Source of the DNA: Psychromonas sp. MME1
GTDB lineage: Bacteria > Pseudomonadota > Gammaproteobacteria > Enterobacterales > Psychromonadaceae
DNA length: 64,000 nucleotides
Assembly: GCF_041080865.1 (NCBI RefSeq)
Contig: NZ_CP160906.1
Location: 372,001 to 436,000, forward strand
Reading direction: 5' to 3'
Shown: positions 9,632 to 18,571 of the stretch, in pieces
Numbering within the stretch: position 1 is the first letter of the stretch
Layout of the letters: the number at the start of each line of letters is the position of its first letter
The notes under the pieces: generated by a model
The model's input: only the letters and a program-made list of their open reading frames with translations
What the model was told of the DNA's origin: nothing
The model's database searches: none
Made by a program: the position numbers and the translations under genes

Positions 9632-10165
9632 TGTTGCTTCCTTGTGTTGAGGTGAATTAATTAAAAGTTGTGCTGAGAGTTCAGCAAGGGGGGCCATGCC
9701 ATCCACACCAGGACGATTAGTCAATGCCGCGCTGTGAAGGTAAGTGGGTTTGCCGGTCTCTGTGTCGTATGCAAAAACACAAGAGAGATAGCGGTATTCT
9801 TTGTTTTTGATGAATGCGAGGGCTTTGTCAGTAAAGCGAGGCTTCACAAATAGACCTTCACCTTCACGAAATTCAAGCTCAGTTAAATTGAAGTATCCCG
9901 ATGCAGGGGCTGGGTTGCCATTGCTTTTAGCATTCAAGGTCTGGTGTTCGTAGTCGATAACCAAATCAGAAGCTTGGTGCGGTGTGCGCGCTTTCATCTG
10001 CTCGAAAACCTGCGCATCTAAATACCATTGACCAGTGGCAACATCATGAGGGCGACCATCAACCGCTTTAAAAAAGCCAGCAGGTAGCAGTTGATGCCAA
10101 CCATCATTTACGTCGAGAATTTCAGCAACCAGTGCCGCGATGTTTGTGCTATTTAATTTTTTCAT
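9083..10165 (-). CDS. head maturation protease with C-terminal scaffold (Mu gpI family)
   Basis: A 360-residue protein. The N-terminal half (WYLDAQVFEQMKARTPHQAS, DLVIDYEHQTLNAKS, LSCVFAYDTETGKPTYLHSA) is the Mu gpI-type protease that processes the scaffold during head assembly. The C-terminal half, from residue 179 on, is the helical scaffold. A strong internal ribosome site inside the gene would give the scaffold alone (separate entry). The 224 bases upstream, before the G gene, hold no gene; they contain AT-rich DNA and two CGTTTAAAA-type repeats. Confidence 0.92.
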   Translation of the reverse strand: MKKLNSTNIAALVAEILDVNDGWHQLLPAGFFKAVDGRPHDVATGQWYLDAQVFEQMKARTPHQASDLVIDYEHQTLNAKSNGNPAPASGYFNLTELEFREGEGLFVKPRFTDKALAFIKNKEYRYLSCVFAYDTETGKPTYLHSAALTNRPGVDGMAPLAELSAQLLINSPQHKEATMNKLLIDMLAKLGIDLPDANNVTPEQATAALSALDNLQTDAAKVEGLKTQLVALTAESTGVDLTKFVPVETYNALNTEFAALSANSGKAQVEGLVKQAFDEGKIRKSEMGYLTDLGNQHGIAALTASLDVRVPIAALNATQTDGKAPTDKVAGLAQLSAEDVIAADLLGISHADFAQSKGEK

Positions 10166-10389
10166 GAGGCTAGATTAGCGAGATTGCCAATCGAGTTGTG
10201 ATTGAAGTGATTCAGGAAGTGCTATAAGGCTTTTTTGCGTAAAAATGGAAACAGAGGATTTTGCAAATACAATTTATATTAGAACCGCGTTTAAAACCCG
10301 TTTAAAAACGCTCAGATTTGTTTAACTATTTTTAAAGCGCTCGTTGTGTGGTTTTGTTGTTTGCGACGCTTAGCGTGCGATTTTGAGCT

Positions 10390-10827
10390 TTAAGCCGTTT
10401 GAATATAACCCACCAAGATATCGAGTACAGATTGCTCCTGTTCACTATTCAACCCCAACCATTCACGCGCAACGATATTGGCATCTTCTCGACCAAATTG
10501 GTGTGTCGCACCATAAACCATATTAGTACCAAAGCTGAGTTGTTGATCGCCAATCTGGTAAGTCAGCAAATCGGCAAGCGTTCCCTCTTCACGTAATATA
10601 CGATCGGGTCGTTTTTTGTTTTTTAAGGTTTCAGCTCTCACCGCTTGCCAAGGTGTGCCATCGGGAGCTACTTGGTCTTTGAAGCGTTGCGCGTGAATCT
10701 CTTTAAGGTATTCACCCACTTCACTGAGTGCAGGGGTGAGGTTGTTGGTGCGGTTGGCGAGTTGTTGCAATGTATCAGCAATCGATTGTTGACCGACTAA
10801 ATCAACTGAGAGGAATGCGCCTGCCAT
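10390..10827 (-). CDS. phage virion morphogenesis protein (Mu gpG family)
   Basis: A 145-residue protein with the typical gpG pattern: an N-terminal helix, RFKDQVAPDGTPWQAVRAET with the DGTPW motif, LTYQIGDQQLSFGTNMVYGA and HQFGRE. gpG acts in tail or head-tail completion. It lies between MuF and the protease as in Mu. It overlaps the small upstream gene by one base. Confidence 0.9.
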   Translation of the reverse strand: MAGAFLSVDLVGQQSIADTLQQLANRTNNLTPALSEVGEYLKEIHAQRFKDQVAPDGTPWQAVRAETLKNKKRPDRILREEGTLADLLTYQIGDQQLSFGTNMVYGATHQFGREDANIVAREWLGLNSEQEQSVLDILVGYIQTA

Positions 10828-11060
10828 TATACGTTAAGCCCTAATGCTTCCATCTCTTCAATCGTGGGCGCTGGGCTCCAACGCTCAAACTGTTCAGGTG
10901 TGGCGCTGGCAATCAGTGCTTCAAAGCTCAGAGAAATGTACTCTTTTTCTTTACCTGTCGCTTGCGCTTCTAATGCTTCAAGCTGTTGCCATGCATCATC
11001 AGCTAAAGGATCTTGTTTAAAAATTAACTCTGACTGCTGTAAAAGAGAAAGCTTATTCAT
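10827..11060 (-). CDS. small acidic protein directly after the MuF gene; possible immunity or head component
   Basis: A 77-residue acidic helical protein (MNKLSLLQQSELIFKQDPLA) overlapping the end of the MuF gene by 8 bases and the start of gpG by one base. Classical Mu has no gene here. Because the MuF protein carries a metallopeptidase-like C-terminal domain, a small gene immediately downstream is in the place where an immunity protein would be expected. That role is inferred from position only. It could equally be a minor head or connector protein. Confidence 0.55.
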   Translation of the reverse strand: MNKLSLLQQSELIFKQDPLADDAWQQLEALEAQATGKEKEYISLSFEALIASATPEQFERWSPAPTIEEMEALGLNV

Positions 11061-12480
11061 TTAATTTTTCCATCATATTATCAAACCATGCCACGATATC
11101 AGGCCAGTGATTGTTTAACTCATTACGATCTAAGACGTAAGCAGTAAAATGCTCTGCAAACCACTCTTTGCTGTCTTTGTTGGCGTAGCGTGTTAAGTAT
11201 AAATCAGTTGGGCGCTCAGGAACGCCTAACTTGTAATGCACTTGATGCCCCATCTCATGTAGCCAAGTAAGAAAAACAGCCTCATTGTCATAGAGGTCAC
11301 CGCCAGCCTCTGCAAAAGCATACCAACGTTCATCTCCATCATCAAAATGGTGACGACCTTTTTTCATAATACCTTGCTGAATAATCAGCTTAACATCATC
11401 AAGTATAGCTTGTGTATTCACCTTTTTAAGATCTGCGTTTAAAAAAGTGTTGATCACAATATGCTGAAAATCAGCACGGGTAAAGCCTAATGGTTTATTT
11501 GCTCTTCTCACAGTAAACAGTTTTAAAGCATCCATAGGTTCAACATCAAGGTACTTAGCAACGTCATTAGCAATCAAAGCCGCCTGTGCATTCAACGTCA
11601 TTTCAGACTCTTTAATAAATAGCGTTTTGCGATTATTCTTTTTAATAAATGCACTTAACAGCTGAATTTGAGGGGCTGCATCCGTTAACATTAATTTATC
11701 TAACACATCATTTAAACGATGAATATCCACCTTTTCAACACTACTAAATGCCGTGGGCACAATCCGCTCTGGTGTTTGATAAGGTACGGCAGAATCGATC
11801 AGCTTTTGTTTTTGACGCGTTAATTGTTCGCTTGCATGAGGCGCATAGTCAAAACTTGGATCAATCCCTTTGGGCACTTTAATCACTTCGCCCGTTTTCT
11901 TGTCGATGTAATCAACCAGTTCAATATCAGGTGCTTTGTCATCTGTGCCTTTGCGTTTACCAGACACTTTACATTTACACCCCCAACCATTTGATGGGAA
12001 ATGCGTTTGCCAAAAAGAATCATCTCTGGGCAGGGTCAGACCATGCCACGCTTTGTGCTGAATACGTGGATTAAAGCTATCGCCATGTTGGTACTGCCAA
12101 AATTCAAACTGTTGCAACTGTGCCCATCGGCCTGCGTTGTAGCTTTGGCGTAGGTTGGTATTGTAAATGATACGCGCACGCCAATCTTTATTACCCGTAT
12201 GTTGCCAACCGTTCTTCTTTACGATTTCGTTAAACTCAGACTTAAACCAGCCAATGCCTTTGCCTTCACTAATGGCAATATCCACCGCTTTACGAAAACT
12301 ATTAAGCAGATCGTTTTCCATTGCGCCAGCCACCATAAATGCGCTGTTATGGGCGTTGCCCCAAATATCGTCCCACGCTTCTGTGCTGATATTGAGCTTG
12401 GCCCGAAAGAAGTCTATCTGCTCTTTAAAGGGTAACGAGCCATAACGGGCGCTACTCATTGGCTTCGCTCTCTGCTTCAT
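11053..12480 (-). CDS. MuF head morphogenesis protein fused to a C-terminal HExxH metallopeptidase-like domain
   Basis: A 475-residue protein. Residues 1-190 are the MuF minor head domain (SFRKAVDIAISEGKGIGWFK, LRQSYNAGRWAQL, HLPRDDSFW-type segment, and the CKCK motif near the end of the domain). The C-terminal region has HEMGH at residues 408-412 and a downstream EWFAEHFTAYVLDR with Glu443, an arrangement like a zinc-binding HExxH...E site. MuF proteins of temperate phages are known carriers of polymorphic toxin domains. This protein may therefore deliver a protease with the DNA or act on host or competitor proteins. The protease activity is inferred. Confidence 0.85.
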   Translation of the reverse strand: MKQRAKPMSSARYGSLPFKEQIDFFRAKLNISTEAWDDIWGNAHNSAFMVAGAMENDLLNSFRKAVDIAISEGKGIGWFKSEFNEIVKKNGWQHTGNKDWRARIIYNTNLRQSYNAGRWAQLQQFEFWQYQHGDSFNPRIQHKAWHGLTLPRDDSFWQTHFPSNGWGCKCKVSGKRKGTDDKAPDIELVDYIDKKTGEVIKVPKGIDPSFDYAPHASEQLTRQKQKLIDSAVPYQTPERIVPTAFSSVEKVDIHRLNDVLDKLMLTDAAPQIQLLSAFIKKNNRKTLFIKESEMTLNAQAALIANDVAKYLDVEPMDALKLFTVRRANKPLGFTRADFQHIVINTFLNADLKKVNTQAILDDVKLIIQQGIMKKGRHHFDDGDERWYAFAEAGGDLYDNEAVFLTWLHEMGHQVHYKLGVPERPTDLYLTRYANKDSKEWFAEHFTAYVLDRNELNNHWPDIVAWFDNMMEKLNE

Positions 12481-14059
12481 TTGCTACATCAGCACGACCC
12501 GCTAATTCACTGGTTGCCATCGCTTGCGCCATCAACTCCGTGACATCATCCAGTGATAAATGGGTATCTGCCAATAAGGTTTGTAACTCATCTAAGCTAT
12601 TGGCTTGCTCAACAAGCTGGTAAATCGCTTGGTTCATCGCGTCTAGGTTATCACTCATCTGTGCGCCTAATTGTTTAGCGAACTGACTAGGGGCATCGTG
12701 CTCATCACTGAGTTGTTTAATTTTGTGAAGGGTTGCCTTGGCACTTAATGCCACTAACTCTGCTTGTTTTGGTTTAGCCGGCTCGACAGTTGGCGTGCCT
12801 AATATCGCCTCGTCTTTATCGGCAATCGGAATTTGTAATCTATCGTGTAACCAATTTACGGGAATACGTGCGCCTAAGCCAACCAATGCAGGTAATGAGT
12901 CAGCGACACTTTTCATATCATCAGGCTCAACCAGATTGAATTCAAAGCGTGGTAATCGGCGCTCTGATTGATACGTTGAGCCATTCATTACGTATAACGG
13001 GTAAACAATGTCACGGGTAATAGTGGCGGCTATCTGCTTTAAGTCGGAGTTACGAAACTCTAAGCGCACTTCGTTATGTACGTTACCTAATGCATTGGTT
13101 GATGATTTCCCATCGGCCTGTGAGGTCAGCGTTCCACCAATGATCGCTTTAGATTGTGACTTCTCACACCAGCTTATCATCGCTTCAAAGGGCTCAGCAC
13201 CACCCACGGCAGCACTGTGAAAGTCCAGCTCCATGCCTTTGGGAATAATGCCACCCGCGTTATGCCCGATACTCATCACTGCGCGTAACAACGTGGCTTT
13301 TTCTTCTTTACTTGCTCCACTTGGGTACTTACCTAATCGCAGTGGCAAGCCATAAATCTCTAAAAACTCCGCTAAGTCACGCACCGATAAGTTTTTAAAC
13401 AGAAACGGCCATGCGATTTGACGCACTAAACCCGCACGCCCTAAGTAGCCTGATTTTGCTTTATGTTGATGCACCACCCAACCGAACGGTTGTAATGCAG
13501 CACCCAATAGCGAGTTATCTCGAAGCATGATTTGCTCACGGTTTTCAGGGTTTAGCTGAAACCAAGACTGTGGGCGAAACAGCAAATCGTCAATTACCCA
13601 TTGGTTATTGTCTTTACGCCATTTAATTTCAAGGCATGAAAACCCTTTAAAGATACCATCTGCCATGTCTAAAATGGCATCATCCATCAGCATCGAGTCA
13701 TCTAGCGACTGCTTAATCATCTGCGCATCTTCAATTTCAGCAGGCGTTGCATCGCGTGGTGGGGTGATATCCCATTCAACACATAACAAAGCTTTGCGAC
13801 GTTTTTCAACTTCACAGTACACATGCGCATCTTTTTCAAGAATGTCTTCAGCGAGTTCCATTTGTGAGATTAAATGACCGCTCTCCGCTTCTTTTAGAAT
13901 GGTCGCCAGTCGCGTAGGTGTTAGCCCACTGGTTGGGTGCTCATCAATATGTTGATGCAAGTGTGCAAGCTGTGATTCATCGCTTTGTTGCTGCTCAAGC
14001 TGTTTGGTCGATTTAATCGGGTTACCGTGAATATCTATTAGCATTGTTTTTCCTACCAA
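12452..14059 (-). CDS. portal protein, Mu gp29 family (DUF935)
   Basis: A 535-residue protein with hallmarks of the DUF935 portal: HLISQMELAEDILEKDAHVY, RRKALLCVEWDITPPRD, LEIKWRKDNNQWVIDDLLFR, WPFLFKNLSVRDLAEFLEIYG and GIIPKGMELDFHSA. It forms the ring at the head vertex through which DNA passes. It overlaps the terminase gene upstream by 7 bases and the MuF gene downstream by 29 bases, consistent with a coupled late operon. Length is typical. Confidence 0.93.
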   Translation of the reverse strand: MVGKTMLIDIHGNPIKSTKQLEQQQSDESQLAHLHQHIDEHPTSGLTPTRLATILKEAESGHLISQMELAEDILEKDAHVYCEVEKRRKALLCVEWDITPPRDATPAEIEDAQMIKQSLDDSMLMDDAILDMADGIFKGFSCLEIKWRKDNNQWVIDDLLFRPQSWFQLNPENREQIMLRDNSLLGAALQPFGWVVHQHKAKSGYLGRAGLVRQIAWPFLFKNLSVRDLAEFLEIYGLPLRLGKYPSGASKEEKATLLRAVMSIGHNAGGIIPKGMELDFHSAAVGGAEPFEAMISWCEKSQSKAIIGGTLTSQADGKSSTNALGNVHNEVRLEFRNSDLKQIAATITRDIVYPLYVMNGSTYQSERRLPRFEFNLVEPDDMKSVADSLPALVGLGARIPVNWLHDRLQIPIADKDEAILGTPTVEPAKPKQAELVALSAKATLHKIKQLSDEHDAPSQFAKQLGAQMSDNLDAMNQAIYQLVEQANSLDELQTLLADTHLSLDDVTELMAQAMATSELAGRADVANEAESEANE

Positions 14060-15627
14060 CCTCTAGGCTGAAATTCGTTAAAATCATCGTCATCGTTTGA
14101 CGGGTCAAAGCGTGAAGCGCTTTCGGGAATCGCTTCAAACTCAATGGCGCTACCTTCCATCTCACTGGCACGATTTGCCATTGCCAGCCCAACGGCCATA
14201 TCACCATGACGCTGTTTGCCGTCTTCACCTTTGCTTTTGCCTTTCTCTATTTTCGGTACACCGTTGATCACTTTGATATGGCGTAAATCATCAAGATTGT
14301 CGGCATGTTTAGGTAGCTGAATATTGCCATCTTCAAACTCGGCTTTAAGTTTGGGCATCCATTCGCGATACCATTTTTCATTGAGCATGATGCACTCGAC
14401 CATCTCCGCGCCGTATTTCAGTAACGCTTGCTCGGCTAAATAACCGCCATTACCCGTTGCATCAAAGGCCATGCCCACTAAGCGAGGGATAGAATCGAGC
14501 ATATAAAACAGTACTTGTCGCTGTTGGTCGTAGGTCAGGTTGCGCAGCTCTACTTGAAACGGCACGTGTTTGCTTAAATCTTTGCGGATTTCCATCGGAA
14601 TCAAAACGGTTAAATCGCCTTTACGGGCGAAATCTTCCCCAAAGGAATGGCTATGGTCATCATTCAAGGTTTCAAGCAAGGGCGCTAAAACTTCATCGCA
14701 CCATGTTTCAATTTCTAACTCGCGACGGTGCTTGCTCCACGTAATAAACTCATCGCCTGCTTCATATTTAACAATGGGGTAATCGGCGTTCATTGCCTGT
14801 TCAATGTGGCTTCGCAACAGGTAAGCGCCACCGCCTTGCTTGGGCACACAGTAATACTCTTCTAGCGCATCTTCTTTACTGGCTGTGGCTTTGAGTAGCC
14901 CTGCAATCCAATCGTCTTGCGCTTGTTGCGACCAGGGCTTTTTAGTGATTTGGCAGATACGTTTATAAAGCCCATCCGCGCAGGCATCATCAAGGGTGAT
15001 GGTATGCACGCTGTAATCTTTTTTACCTGCTCGACTATCTTGAATCAGTTGGTTGAAGAGGTTATCAACGCTGTTGTGGGTACTGATTAAGCGAATTTTA
15101 CTGCCCCACATAGTCAGGGCTAAGGCGGCTTTTAATACTTCCGCGAGTCTGTCATGAAAGGCGGCTTCATCAATGGTCACGTTACCTTGCATACCCCGTA
15201 GGTTTGATGGGTTACTTGATAGCGCTTGAATTTTAAAGCCACTGGCAAAGTAGATAACAAAGGTTAATATCTCCTTGTCTCCGCTTTTACCATCACCTGC
15301 ATCGATGAATACTTCTTCTTGAATTTCGCCTGCGGCTTTATTGAATACCTTGGCCCACATAGCGGCTGCATCAATAAATTCACGCGCCATCTCTTTGTTT
15401 GAGCCAACGTAAAAATGATGACAACCACCGTGCGCTTTTTGTGCTGAGGCGGTCAATACTCCATCAGCTGCTTCCGCCCAAGTTAAACCGGTTCTACGTG
15501 ATTTCTCGGCAATCTTTAAAGGTGATTCATCAGCAATCCAACGCTTTTGATAACCTAATAGCACTTCCTTTTCATCAAAAGAGGTGCCATCAAATATATT
15601 GGGTTTGGTAAGATCTGGTTGTGCCAT
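14053..15627 (-). CDS. terminase large subunit, Mu gp28 family
   Basis: A 524-residue packaging ATPase/nuclease. The ATPase site is visible near residues 38-50 (EKSRRTGLTWAEA, a Walker A variant) and NVTIDEAAFHD near residue 150 is the Walker B/Glu motif. Further on, GEDFARKGDLTVLIPME and MAFDATGNGGYLAEQ match the nuclease domain with its conserved Asp residues. It packages phage DNA by the headful mechanism. It abuts the small subunit gene with a 1-base overlap. Confidence 0.94.
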   Translation of the reverse strand: MAQPDLTKPNIFDGTSFDEKEVLLGYQKRWIADESPLKIAEKSRRTGLTWAEAADGVLTASAQKAHGGCHHFYVGSNKEMAREFIDAAAMWAKVFNKAAGEIQEEVFIDAGDGKSGDKEILTFVIYFASGFKIQALSSNPSNLRGMQGNVTIDEAAFHDRLAEVLKAALALTMWGSKIRLISTHNSVDNLFNQLIQDSRAGKKDYSVHTITLDDACADGLYKRICQITKKPWSQQAQDDWIAGLLKATASKEDALEEYYCVPKQGGGAYLLRSHIEQAMNADYPIVKYEAGDEFITWSKHRRELEIETWCDEVLAPLLETLNDDHSHSFGEDFARKGDLTVLIPMEIRKDLSKHVPFQVELRNLTYDQQRQVLFYMLDSIPRLVGMAFDATGNGGYLAEQALLKYGAEMVECIMLNEKWYREWMPKLKAEFEDGNIQLPKHADNLDDLRHIKVINGVPKIEKGKSKGEDGKQRHGDMAVGLAMANRASEMEGSAIEFEAIPESASRFDPSNDDDDFNEFQPRGW

Positions 15628-16196
15628 TAGGCAATCCCTAATATTTCAGCTTTCAGCTGGTCAACGGCTTCTTTGGTTAAGCCAGCTGCTTTCACTACTT
15701 TATCAGCCACCGCGGCAGCTTCTTCTGCAAAAGCTTTGCGGATCTCTTTTTCACGCTTATGAGAGAGCATGGCGGTTTGCTCTAAGCGCTGACATGCAAG
15801 CATCACATCTTTAATCATGCCAACATCAACGTCAGTATCACCATCGCTGTTCATCATCGCTTTAAATAACTGAGAACGGCCCATTTCAAGCACTAACTTA
15901 GTGACTTCACCCGTTGGTTTGTCGCCCAATTCAGCGACCCATACTTGTGATATTTCACGCATTTCACGTAGGTTTTTACCTACTTTTTCCATCTTCGATG
16001 AATAGCGGTTAACGCCCGATGTTGAAGGTTTAATGCTTTCGTCATAACCTTGTTCGTCAATGTAGCTATGCACCGCCTCGACGATCTCTTTTTGTGAATG
16101 CTTACTGTTACGCAATAAGCTATCTAACAGTTTTTTAACGTCATCAGGAAGCAAATCAATTTTAGAGCGCTTTCCACGCGTGGCTTTATCGCTCAT
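15627..16196 (-). CDS. terminase small subunit, Mu gp27-like (DUF3486)
   Basis: Starting at ATG 16194-16196 (MSDKATRGKRSKIDLLPDDV), with GGGGGA just upstream, the protein is 189 residues. A longer reading exists but would run into the upstream gene. The RGKRSKIDLLP opening and helical content are typical of DUF3486 proteins, which bind DNA and recruit the large terminase subunit. Position immediately before the terminase ATPase supports the call. Confidence 0.88.
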   Translation of the reverse strand: MSDKATRGKRSKIDLLPDDVKKLLDSLLRNSKHSQKEIVEAVHSYIDEQGYDESIKPSTSGVNRYSSKMEKVGKNLREMREISQVWVAELGDKPTGEVTKLVLEMGRSQLFKAMMNSDGDTDVDVGMIKDVMLACQRLEQTAMLSHKREKEIRKAFAEEAAAVADKVVKAAGLTKEAVDQLKAEILGIA

Positions 16197-16197
16197 A

Positions 16198-16497
16198 TTA
16201 TTCCCCCGGACGTGGACGCTTAATGCCTGGTTGAATTGCCAATCCTTTTGCAACATCCAAACCACGAGAGGTTAATTTGGCTAAATGAGTGCCGTTTTGT
16301 AATACCGTCAACTCAATGCAATCTTGCTCTTCAAGCCATGCTAACTGTGTTCTCAGTGCGTCGCGACTAATAGAAAGGCTATAAACACCAAGGCCATCTT
16401 GTAAAATTGACTCATTTAAGTCATAACCTAAGTCTTCACTTAATAAGCGCAAAACCACCAAGCGTTGATGCTCTTGCATGATCTGTTTCATCGACAT
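16198..16497 (-). CDS. Mu gp26-like late protein with winged-helix appearance
   Basis: A 99-residue protein between the DUF2730 and DUF3486 genes, the position of Mu gp26. The pattern MSMKQIMQEHQRLVVLRLLS, then SISRDALRTQLAWLEEQDCI and LTSRGLDVAKG looks like a winged-helix DNA-binding fold. Homologues are common in Mu-like prophages of Vibrio-type bacteria. Function is unknown; a link to packaging is suggested by position. It overlaps its upstream neighbour by one base. Confidence 0.75.
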   Translation of the reverse strand: MSMKQIMQEHQRLVVLRLLSEDLGYDLNESILQDGLGVYSLSISRDALRTQLAWLEEQDCIELTVLQNGTHLAKLTSRGLDVAKGLAIQPGIKRPRPGE

Positions 16498-16802
16498 TAT
16501 CTTTTTTCTCCCTGTATTTCGTTTTCAACCAACATTTCGGTAGTGCGCTGTAGTTTTGATAACTGCACTGACACACCATCCATTTTTCCGCCTATTTCAA
16601 CTATTTTTAGTGCGAGTTGGTGCATGTCTTTATCTGTTGGCAACTGCTTGACATCATTGACAACTTGGGTAATTCGTCGCTCTAAATCATCAACATGTGT
16701 TTTGCTAGCGTAAGTTTTTCTCATCGCCCACGTTGTGCCATAAAAAATAACAGACAAAAGCGCATAGATTTGTACCCAGTATTTCCCAATAAATTCAAAC
16801 AA
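16497..16802 (-). CDS. Mu gp25-like membrane-anchored coiled-coil protein (DUF2730)
   Basis: A 101-residue protein with one N-terminal membrane segment (residues 8-26, VQIYALLSVIFYGTTWA) followed by a coiled coil with heptads through residue 95. This is the DUF2730/gp25 layout. In this group the protein lies in the lysis region and may act as a spanin-like or accessory lysis factor. It overlaps the zinc-finger gene by 8 bases. Confidence 0.75.
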   Translation of the reverse strand: MFEFIGKYWVQIYALLSVIFYGTTWAMRKTYASKTHVDDLERRITQVVNDVKQLPTDKDMHQLALKIVEIGGKMDGVSVQLSKLQRTTEMLVENEIQGEKR

Positions 16803-17025
16803 AGTGCTTTTCCTTTTTCTCTATTGCGCTTTGACAGTCAACACAACGAGATGCGGATGGCATTTTTGCAACGCGTTCAGGATTAATCGGCTCGTTACAA
16901 TCAATGCAATAATGTGTGTTACCAATCACATGTACTGGCTCGTTTTTATGCGCTCTTTGTGCAGCGATATGACTTTCTAACCACACTTCATTCTGTTGAT
17001 TGGCGTTATCAATGATGTCGCTCAT
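16795..17025 (-). CDS. TraR/DksA-type C4 zinc-finger protein
   Basis: A 76-residue protein with a C-x2-C...C-x2-C zinc finger (YCIDCNEPINPERV...RCVDCQSA), as in phage TraR/DksA homologues. Such short proteins bind the RNA polymerase secondary channel and can change host transcription without ppGpp. It is embedded in the lysis region, as in many Mu-like phages. Overlaps with genes on both sides show operon membership. Confidence 0.88.
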   Translation of the reverse strand: MSDIIDNANQQNEVWLESHIAAQRAHKNEPVHVIGNTHYCIDCNEPINPERVAKMPSASRCVDCQSAIEKKEKHFV

Positions 17026-17630
17026 TTGCTTATATCTCCCTGTGTGCCAGTTTTCACAATGGCCTGCTTTATCCCTTGTAAAATGCCGACTGGTTGAATA
17101 CCTGCTGCAACTTGTTTATCAAGCGAGCGCTTATGAATGCTAATGCCCAACACAGACAGCGCGATACCAAACAGGGGCGTAAGCGCAACCACGCTATTCA
17201 CTAAATCAGCTGCTTTTTCTGGATGAAAGACCATGGCATAGGTCAACCCAAAAAAAACCAAGCACCACGCGAGGCACATTGCATAACCAAAGGTCGGTCG
17301 CCAGCGTCTGACATAGGCATCGTGACTGGCGAGTTCAGCTTGCATAGTGACGTGTTGCTGTTGCAGTGCATGTTTGCGTTCATCGCTTTCAAGCTCTGCA
17401 TGTTTAAAGGCGAGGTTTTTCAACTGAATTTGATTATCCAATTCTAATTTTTTAAGGATGATTAACGCATCAGGATTGCTTTTAAGCGATTGCTCTATCG
17501 CTTCGGGCGTATTGTCACAACCCAGTGCAGAAGCAACCATCCCCCCAACGGCAGCGCCAGCAGGACCACCAATTAAGGTGCCGATTAATGGTGCGCTACT
17601 GCCGATAATATTTTTGATGTTATCCCACAT
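17022..17630 (-). CDS. holin-like membrane protein (3TM type)
   Basis: A protein of about 202 residues when started at ATG 17628-17630 (MWDNIKNIIGSSAPLIGTLI), just after GGGGAAG; a GTG start ten codons earlier lacks a ribosome site. A Gly/Ala-rich membrane segment lies at the N-terminus, then a charged coiled coil (HKHALQQQHVTMQAELASH region), then two membrane segments (FGYAMCLAWCLVFFGLTYAM; LVNSVVALTPLFGIALSVLG). This matches the 3TM holin family next to endolysin genes. It overlaps the endolysin gene by 11 bases. Confidence 0.78.
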   Translation of the reverse strand: MWDNIKNIIGSSAPLIGTLIGGPAGAAVGGMVASALGCDNTPEAIEQSLKSNPDALIILKKLELDNQIQLKNLAFKHAELESDERKHALQQQHVTMQAELASHDAYVRRWRPTFGYAMCLAWCLVFFGLTYAMVFHPEKAADLVNSVVALTPLFGIALSVLGISIHKRSLDKQVAAGIQPVGILQGIKQAIVKTGTQGDISK

Positions 17631-17985
17631 TAACTTCCCCCCAACGGGCTTTGGTGCCACGCAAATCTACATGGGTGAACGTTGCGTAAAACCCTAACCC
17701 TAAAAGATTGGCATAAGGTGCATCTTCTAAATAGGCATAAACATGACGAGGTGAAACACCGCGCATCACAATATCAACGGCATTACCTTTAACGTGTTGG
17801 CTATTTTCAGCACCTCCCACTGCTTTATTGTGTTTTTCACAACGGTAGGCGCTGTTGATGTAAACGGGGGCATTGAAGTGAGCGCGTAGGTCTTCAAGGA
17901 TGATAACTAAGCCTAAATTTATCTTTTGCTCCCCACAGCAGGCGCATTGAAACTCTGTTTTTGAGAAGTGTTTTGTAATTTTCAT
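17620..17985 (-). CDS. endolysin, peptidase M15 (D-Ala-D-Ala / L-Ala-D-Glu type)
   Basis: A 121-residue peptidase M15A domain. Zinc ligands are visible in SQHVKGNAVDIV (His and Asp) and FTHVDLRG (His). The opening KHFSKTEFQCACCGEQKINL is typical of phage M15 lysins, with a small Cys cluster. It cuts peptide cross-links of the cell wall to release phage. It is the first gene of the lysis block. No signal peptide, so it depends on a holin. Confidence 0.88.
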   Translation of the reverse strand: MKITKHFSKTEFQCACCGEQKINLGLVIILEDLRAHFNAPVYINSAYRCEKHNKAVGGAENSQHVKGNAVDIVMRGVSPRHVYAYLEDAPYANLLGLGFYATFTHVDLRGTKARWGEVNVG

Positions 17986-18127
17986 TGTTAATCCCGAATG
18001 ACCTCAATCCCAATTAGGTAATGGTTCGAGTATGCTGAACTTGGGGATTTATTGGATTTGAAGTGATTCGGGATATATAACTTGCTGTAGGTGTTCTTAA
18101 AATATTGTAGGTGATTAATTCTTCTAA

Positions 18128-18571
18128 TTATTCTTCATGGTCGATAATGATAAGGACACTTTTTGCAGTATCATAAAGCACAAGTAGCGAGTAGGCAAAA
18201 ACTCCAATAATCAAAACATTTAAAAGCAATGGTAAGTTTTCAATTGAAGATATATGAATAGAACCTTTTACGCTTAAAACTATGATAGAAATAACAATTA
18301 AAGAGATCTGCTCTTTTATGGAAAGAAGCATTTGATCCCTAGTTCTTTTAAAACAACTAGCTCCACCTTTCGCATCAACCATTTCTCTAACTTTGGTTAA
18401 AACAATTCCCATTGTTGTTGCGTTTATTGCCAACAATGCAATAAGAATTGTTATTAAATTTTCACTAAGAAACTTATGTAGAAACTCAGAACAAAGCCAC
18501 AGGTTTAGAATTTCAGCGATAAAGCCGATACCTAATGCTAAGAATGAAGTTTTTACAATATGCGAAATCAT
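18128..18571 (-). CDS. four-helix membrane protein of an accessory two-gene module
   Basis: A 147-residue protein with about four membrane helices (near residues 8-27, 38-60, 86-104, 112-135) and a charged loop KVREMVDAKGGASCFKRTRD between helices 2 and 3. It overlaps the upstream 283-residue gene by 4 bases, so the pair is a unit. The DNA is visibly richer in A/T than the flanking phage genes. It has no counterpart in the Mu core set. Likely a cargo gene affecting host or competing phages; the function is not known. Confidence 0.65.
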   Translation of the reverse strand: MISHIVKTSFLALGIGFIAEILNLWLCSEFLHKFLSENLITILIALLAINATTMGIVLTKVREMVDAKGGASCFKRTRDQMLLSIKEQISLIVISIIVLSVKGSIHISSIENLPLLLNVLIIGVFAYSLLVLYDTAKSVLIIIDHEE

